Assembly: GCA_003222555.1 (NCBI GenBank)
Contig: QHWL01000046.1
Span: 1 to 9,879, forward strand
From: Acidobacteriota bacterium
GTDB lineage: Bacteria; Acidobacteriota; Vicinamibacteria; Vicinamibacterales; CAVVIG01
DNA: 9,879 nucleotides
Direction of reading: 5' to 3'
In this document: positions 6,930 through 9,879 of the stretch, piece by piece
How the letters are laid out: every line of letters starts with the position of its first letter
Numbering within the stretch: position 1 is the stretch's first letter
Translations under genes and position numbers: made by a program
Notes under the pieces: generated by a model
The model's database searches: none
The model's input: the letters and a program-made list of their open reading frames with translations, nothing else
Told to the model about the DNA's origin: nothing

Positions 6930-7734
6930 CGGCGAAGTACTTGTCGAGCCGTTTGAAAAGCACGAACGCCCCGATGAGCACGGTCGCGGAAAGCGCCGCC
7001 GAGACGCCGAGGAGCGGCCAGTCGGGCTCGCGGCCGTACACGATCGCCGACCGGAGCCCTTCGATGATGCCGCTCAGCGGGTTCGCGGCAATCCAGCGAC
7101 GCCACCGCTCCGGTACCTTCGCGATCGGATAGGCAATCGGCGTCACGTACAGCCAGAGCTGAAGAACGATCTGCACGACCGGACTGACGTCGCGATAGAA
7201 CACGTTCACCGCGGACGTCAGGAGCGTCACCCCGGTCGTGAACGCCACGAGCAGCACGAACAGCATCGGGGCGAGCGCCGTCCACCGCGTCACGTCGACA
7301 CGGTAGTAGATCAACAGCAGCGCGAACACGCTCGAGGCCGCCGCGAAATCGAGCAGACGCGCACACACCTGGGCGATCGGGATGATCTCTCGCGGAAAAT
7401 ACGTCTTCGTCACGATGTTGCGATACTGAACCAGGCTCATCGTGCCCGAGTTGACGCTGTTCATGAAGAAGAACCAGGGCACGAGACCCGCATAGGCGAA
7501 GAGCGGATATGCCACGCCGTCGGCCGAAATGTTGCCCAGACGCGAGAACACGAGCGTGAACACCGCCATCATCGCGAGCGGCTGCGCGACGGCCCAGCCG
7601 ATGCCGAGAAGCGACTGGCTGTAGCGGCCCTTCACCTCACGTCTTGTCAGGTTCACGAGCAGCTGCCAGTACGCGGCAGCGTTGATGGACTCCGCGCGGT
7701 CGGTGAGCGTTCGTTCTGCCGCAACCGTGGTCAT
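6919..7734 (-). CDS. wzm: ABC-2 type polysaccharide export permease (Wzm type)
   Basis: A 271-residue membrane protein. The family motif REVKGRYSQSLLGIGWAVAQ at 32-51 is the amphipathic interface helix leading into the first membrane segment. About six hydrophobic segments are visible (roughly 44-64, 76-92, 118-142, 154-176, 186-204, 243-261). Other conserved points are FYRDV (179-183) and the re-entrant ANPLSGIIEGLRSAIVYG (217-234). With the adjacent ATPase it forms the inner-membrane channel for a lipid-linked polysaccharide. ATG 7734-7732 overlaps the TGA of the upstream gene as ATGA, which fixes the start. The open frame continues upstream to 8115, but that part is read through the neighbouring gene and is arginine-rich and non-membrane-like. 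Length is normal for Wzm proteins. Confidence 0.93.
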   Translation of the reverse strand: MTTVAAERTLTDRAESINAAAYWQLLVNLTRREVKGRYSQSLLGIGWAVAQPLAMMAVFTLVFSRLGNISADGVAYPLFAYAGLVPWFFFMNSVNSGTMSLVQYRNIVTKTYFPREIIPIAQVCARLLDFAAASSVFALLLIYYRVDVTRWTALAPMLFVLLVAFTTGVTLLTSAVNVFYRDVSPVVQIVLQLWLYVTPIAYPIAKVPERWRRWIAANPLSGIIEGLRSAIVYGREPDWPLLGVSAALSATVLIGAFVLFKRLDKYFADVI

Positions 7735-9140
7735 CGTGGATCGGCCGGCTGCCGGCCAACGCTCCGCTGCGACACCTGGTGCAGCACCGTAACGCCGCTC
7801 ATCAGCACAAATGGGACGAGCGGCGCAGCGAACCGCCCATTTTCGGTGTTCGCCATCAGCGCCGTGCCAATCGCCGAGACGAGGAAGACCGCTGGACCCA
7901 ACTTCGCGGGCGCCGGCACGCGGACCAACAACGCCGCGAACCCGGCCAGCATTAGCAGGACGGCGCAGGCACTCAACGCGTGCCACACCAGCGGAAAACG
8001 ATTCCGAACGACGTTCACACTCCCGGGGACCAGTTGCAGCGGCGGGCTGAAGAAATCCCCGACCGCGCTCGCCACGCTCGCGAAATACCATCTCGGGTGA
8101 TCGACGATGAACCACAGCGCCGCTCGGTTGATCTCGCCGGCGGCATCCAGATACCGACGATGGCCCTTGACCGACAGCACATATTGCAGCGGCTGTCCAC
8201 CGAACACGTCGCCGCGAAATTGCTCGGCCGGCTGTCGAACCGGATCCCGGAGGCCTTCGGGATGCTCGCTCGCATGAGACAACAGGGTGGCGCCGGCGAC
8301 GGACGTAACACCCCAGTACCCATACCGCAGGCCATTGTTCGCGAACAGAAGCGCCAAAACGAACGCTGGCGCGACCAATACGCTCGACGCGGCCAGAGGG
8401 TCATGTCGCCGCCTCCAAACGAGGTAGGCCAAAATCGGCAGCGAAGCAAACTGCATGGCCGGCCTGACGATAACCGCAAGACCGCACGTGGCGGCAGCCA
8501 CGTGCTCGCGGACGACCGAAGCCGGCCGGATACTCACGAGCCAGACCGCAACAACCAACAAGGCGCCCGAGAGGATTTCGCCCATCACCGACGGCTCGTA
8601 CGTCACGATCCAGACAGGATTCCAACCGATCGCGACGAGCGACCCGACGACGCCGGCGAGCGCGCTTCCGTTCCACAGGAACATCGTGAGAAACGCAATG
8701 CCGGTTGCGGCGACGGCGAGGATGTGTTGGGCAGCCTGCACGGCTCTGACGTTCTCGTCGGTCTGCAGATGTTTGAAATGGTGTTCACGGACGTCGGTGC
8801 CTGGCACGAGGATGCGCCGAGGCGCGACCAGCGCAGCTTCCGGTGTGGGAGAGTGCCCGCTCGCCGCGAACACCAGATCGAGGAACAGCGCGTACCCGGG
8901 CGTTCGCGTCGCCTGATTGTCCCACGGCAGCTGCGATCGGTCGTCCCACGCACCCGCAGGCGCCCGCTCGCCGCGCCATTCGCGTGCAACATTCAGGTAC
9001 CCATACGAATCGGGCGGAAGATCCGGTTGATGCGACAGGTACCAGGCAAACCGCGGCGCAGCCGCAAGCATCAGGACGAGCAGGAGCGCCAGCGGATGTG
9101 AAAGGGAACCCACCGTGTCATCAGTCGAGCGCGAACTCAT
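7731..9140 (-). CDS. Polytopic membrane glycosyltransferase, GT-C / ArnT-PMT-like
   Basis: A 469-residue integral membrane protein with roughly nine or ten hydrophobic segments (about 15-33, 138-156, 158-178, 187-205, 214-240, 250-268, 384-405, 414-432, 438-456 are clearest). The first loop has PPDSYGYLNVAREW (42-55) with a candidate catalytic Asp44, followed by TRTPGYALFLDLVF (78-91). The C-terminal NTENGRFAAPLVPFVLM (431-447) matches the ENxRF..P pattern. These are typical of PMT/ArnT-like GT-C enzymes, which use polyprenyl-phosphate sugars at the outer face of the inner membrane. The second acidic residue usual in the first loop is not obvious, so activity is inferred. ATG 9140-9138 overlaps the carbamoyltransferase gene by 20 bp. 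A GTG at 9113-9111 after that gene's stop is an alternative start. It might glycosylate the exported polymer or its lipid carrier. Confidence 0.75.
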   Translation of the reverse strand: MSSRSTDDTVGSLSHPLALLLVLMLAAAPRFAWYLSHQPDLPPDSYGYLNVAREWRGERAPAGAWDDRSQLPWDNQATRTPGYALFLDLVFAASGHSPTPEAALVAPRRILVPGTDVREHHFKHLQTDENVRAVQAAQHILAVAATGIAFLTMFLWNGSALAGVVGSLVAIGWNPVWIVTYEPSVMGEILSGALLVVAVWLVSIRPASVVREHVAAATCGLAVIVRPAMQFASLPILAYLVWRRRHDPLAASSVLVAPAFVLALLFANNGLRYGYWGVTSVAGATLLSHASEHPEGLRDPVRQPAEQFRGDVFGGQPLQYVLSVKGHRRYLDAAGEINRAALWFIVDHPRWYFASVASAVGDFFSPPLQLVPGSVNVVRNRFPLVWHALSACAVLLMLAGFAALLVRVPAPAKLGPAVFLVSAIGTALMANTENGRFAAPLVPFVLMSGVTVLHQVSQRSVGRQPADPR

Positions 9141-9879
9141 GGCGCCATTCGCCGGTGTCGGCGACCGGCGCCTGCGTCGCCTTCTGCAGGATGTAGCTCT
9201 CGAGAACGAGGACGTCCATGCCGGTGCGCATGAAGCACCGGTACGCATCCTCCGGAGTACAGACGACCGGTTCGCCGCGGACGTTGAACGAGGTGTTCAC
9301 GACGACCGGGCATCCGGTGCGCCGGTAAAATGCCGCGATGATGTCGTAGAAGAGCGGATTGGTCTCGCGGCGGACCGTTTGAACGCGGGCCGAATAGTCG
9401 ACGTGGGTGACCGCCGGCACGTCCGACCGCGGCACGTTCAACTTGTCGATGCCCCACAAGGTGCGCGCCGATTCGGGAATTTCGACGCGGCGCGATTTCA
9501 CCACGTCCGCGACGAGCAGCATGTACGGACTGTCCCGGTCGAGCTCGAAGTACTCGCCGACATGCTCGCGCAGGACCGACGGCGCAAACGGACGGAACGA
9601 CTCGCGGAACTTGATCTTGAGATTCATCACCGACTGCATCGCCGGCGACCGCGCATCGGCGATGATCGACCGGCCGCCGAGCGCGCGCGGGCCGAATTCC
9701 ATCCGGCCCTGCAGCAACCCGATCACCTTGCCCTCCGCCAGCAGCGCAGCCACCGCGTCGGCAAGTGCTCGGCGATCGACACGAACGGCTGCATATCCTC
9801 GTTGAATCAGCCATTCGCCGATCTCGTCCTCGGCGAAGGCCGGACCGAGGAACGAGCCGCGCATACCGTCCTGGTACGG
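9121..9879 (-). CDS. Carbamoyltransferase, NodU/CmcH family (partial, N-terminus beyond window)
   Basis: The minus strand is open from the window edge to TGA 9123-9121 and gives the C-terminal 252 residues of a protein that is usually near 550-620 residues. It starts mid-protein at PYQDGMRGSFLGPAF. The C-terminal (TobZ/CmcH-like) domain is well conserved: GLLQGRMEFGPRALGGRSI (54-72 of the visible part), KFRESFRPFAPSVL (90-103), THVDYSARVQTV (158-169) and NTSFNVRGEPVV (195-206). The family uses carbamoyl phosphate and ATP to form carbamoyl-adenylate and transfers the carbamoyl group to a hydroxyl, as in Nod factors and some antibiotics. In this operon the acceptor is most likely a sugar hydroxyl of the glycan or its precursor. 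An internal ATG at 9864 is not the start because the family sequence continues through it. It is the first visible gene of the run and overlaps the next start by 20 bp. Confidence 0.92.
   Translation of the reverse strand, partial: PYQDGMRGSFLGPAFAEDEIGEWLIQRGYAAVRVDRRALADAVAALLAEGKVIGLLQGRMEFGPRALGGRSIIADARSPAMQSVMNLKIKFRESFRPFAPSVLREHVGEYFELDRDSPYMLLVADVVKSRRVEIPESARTLWGIDKLNVPRSDVPAVTHVDYSARVQTVRRETNPLFYDIIAAFYRRTGCPVVVNTSFNVRGEPVVCTPEDAYRCFMRTGMDVLVLESYILQKATQAPVADTGEWRHEFALD

Noticed and set aside
8484..8505. Inverted repeat GCACGTGGC / GCCACGTGC with a 4-nt loop
   Set aside because: Inside the GT-C gene and explained by its codons (HVAAATC). No U-tract or regulatory context.
6844..9101. 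Plus-strand open frames of 418 codons (6844-8100) and 373 codons (7980-9101)
   Set aside because: They lie antisense to the Wzm, Wzt and GT-C genes, encode charged low-complexity sequence (HEREHRHHRERL type), and lack recognisable motifs.
1..9879. CRISPR arrays, phage or transposon genes, toxin-antitoxin pairs, tRNAs
   Set aside because: No spaced direct repeats, transposase motifs or cloverleaf-like stretches were seen. The whole window is accounted for by glycan genes.

Overview
The window is a stretch of a surface-glycan biosynthesis and export locus from a high-GC bacterium. All nine protein genes lie on the minus strand, so transcription runs from position 9879 down to 1. They are packed almost without gaps: most junctions are 4-bp ATGA/GTGA overlaps or slightly longer overlaps. 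No gene-free stretch exceeds about 120 bp, and no promoter, tRNA, rRNA, CRISPR array, transposase or classical terminator is visible. The host cannot be named from the sequence. High GC and a purine-rich palindromic intergenic repeat built on CGCAGAGA/CCGCGGAGA units would fit a soil-type Acidobacteriota (for example a Vicinamibacteria-like lineage), but this is a low-confidence inference.

In order of transcription: (1) the C-terminal part of a NodU/CmcH-type carbamoyltransferase (9879-9121, start outside the window); (2) a polytopic GT-C/ArnT-like membrane glycosyltransferase (9140-7731); (3) an ABC-2 permease of the Wzm type (7734-6919); (4) its ATPase of the Wzt type with a C-terminal glycan-binding domain (6929-5655); (5) a glutamine-hydrolysing asparagine-synthase-like amidotransferase (5653-3773); (6) a GT4 glycosyltransferase (3776-2622); (7) a cytoplasmic NodB/DUF2334-like polysaccharide deacetylase (2625-1810); then a short gap holding the palindromic repeat (1741-1801); (8) a membrane-anchored SGNH hydrolase (1692-616); (9) a class I SAM methyltransferase (551 to 1, end outside the window). 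A 22-codon open frame bridges genes 8 and 9 with exact start/stop overlaps at both ends.

Together the genes describe an ABC-transporter-dependent polysaccharide pathway. Glycosyltransferases build a lipid-linked glycan. Tailoring enzymes decorate it: O-carbamoylation, amide formation on a sugar acid or amino acid, de-N- or de-O-acylation, and methylation. Wzm/Wzt moves it across the inner membrane, with the Wzt C-terminal domain probably checking a mark on the glycan. The families are well known. The combination of tailoring enzymes, the bridging mini-ORF and the intergenic palindrome are the parts worth a second look.
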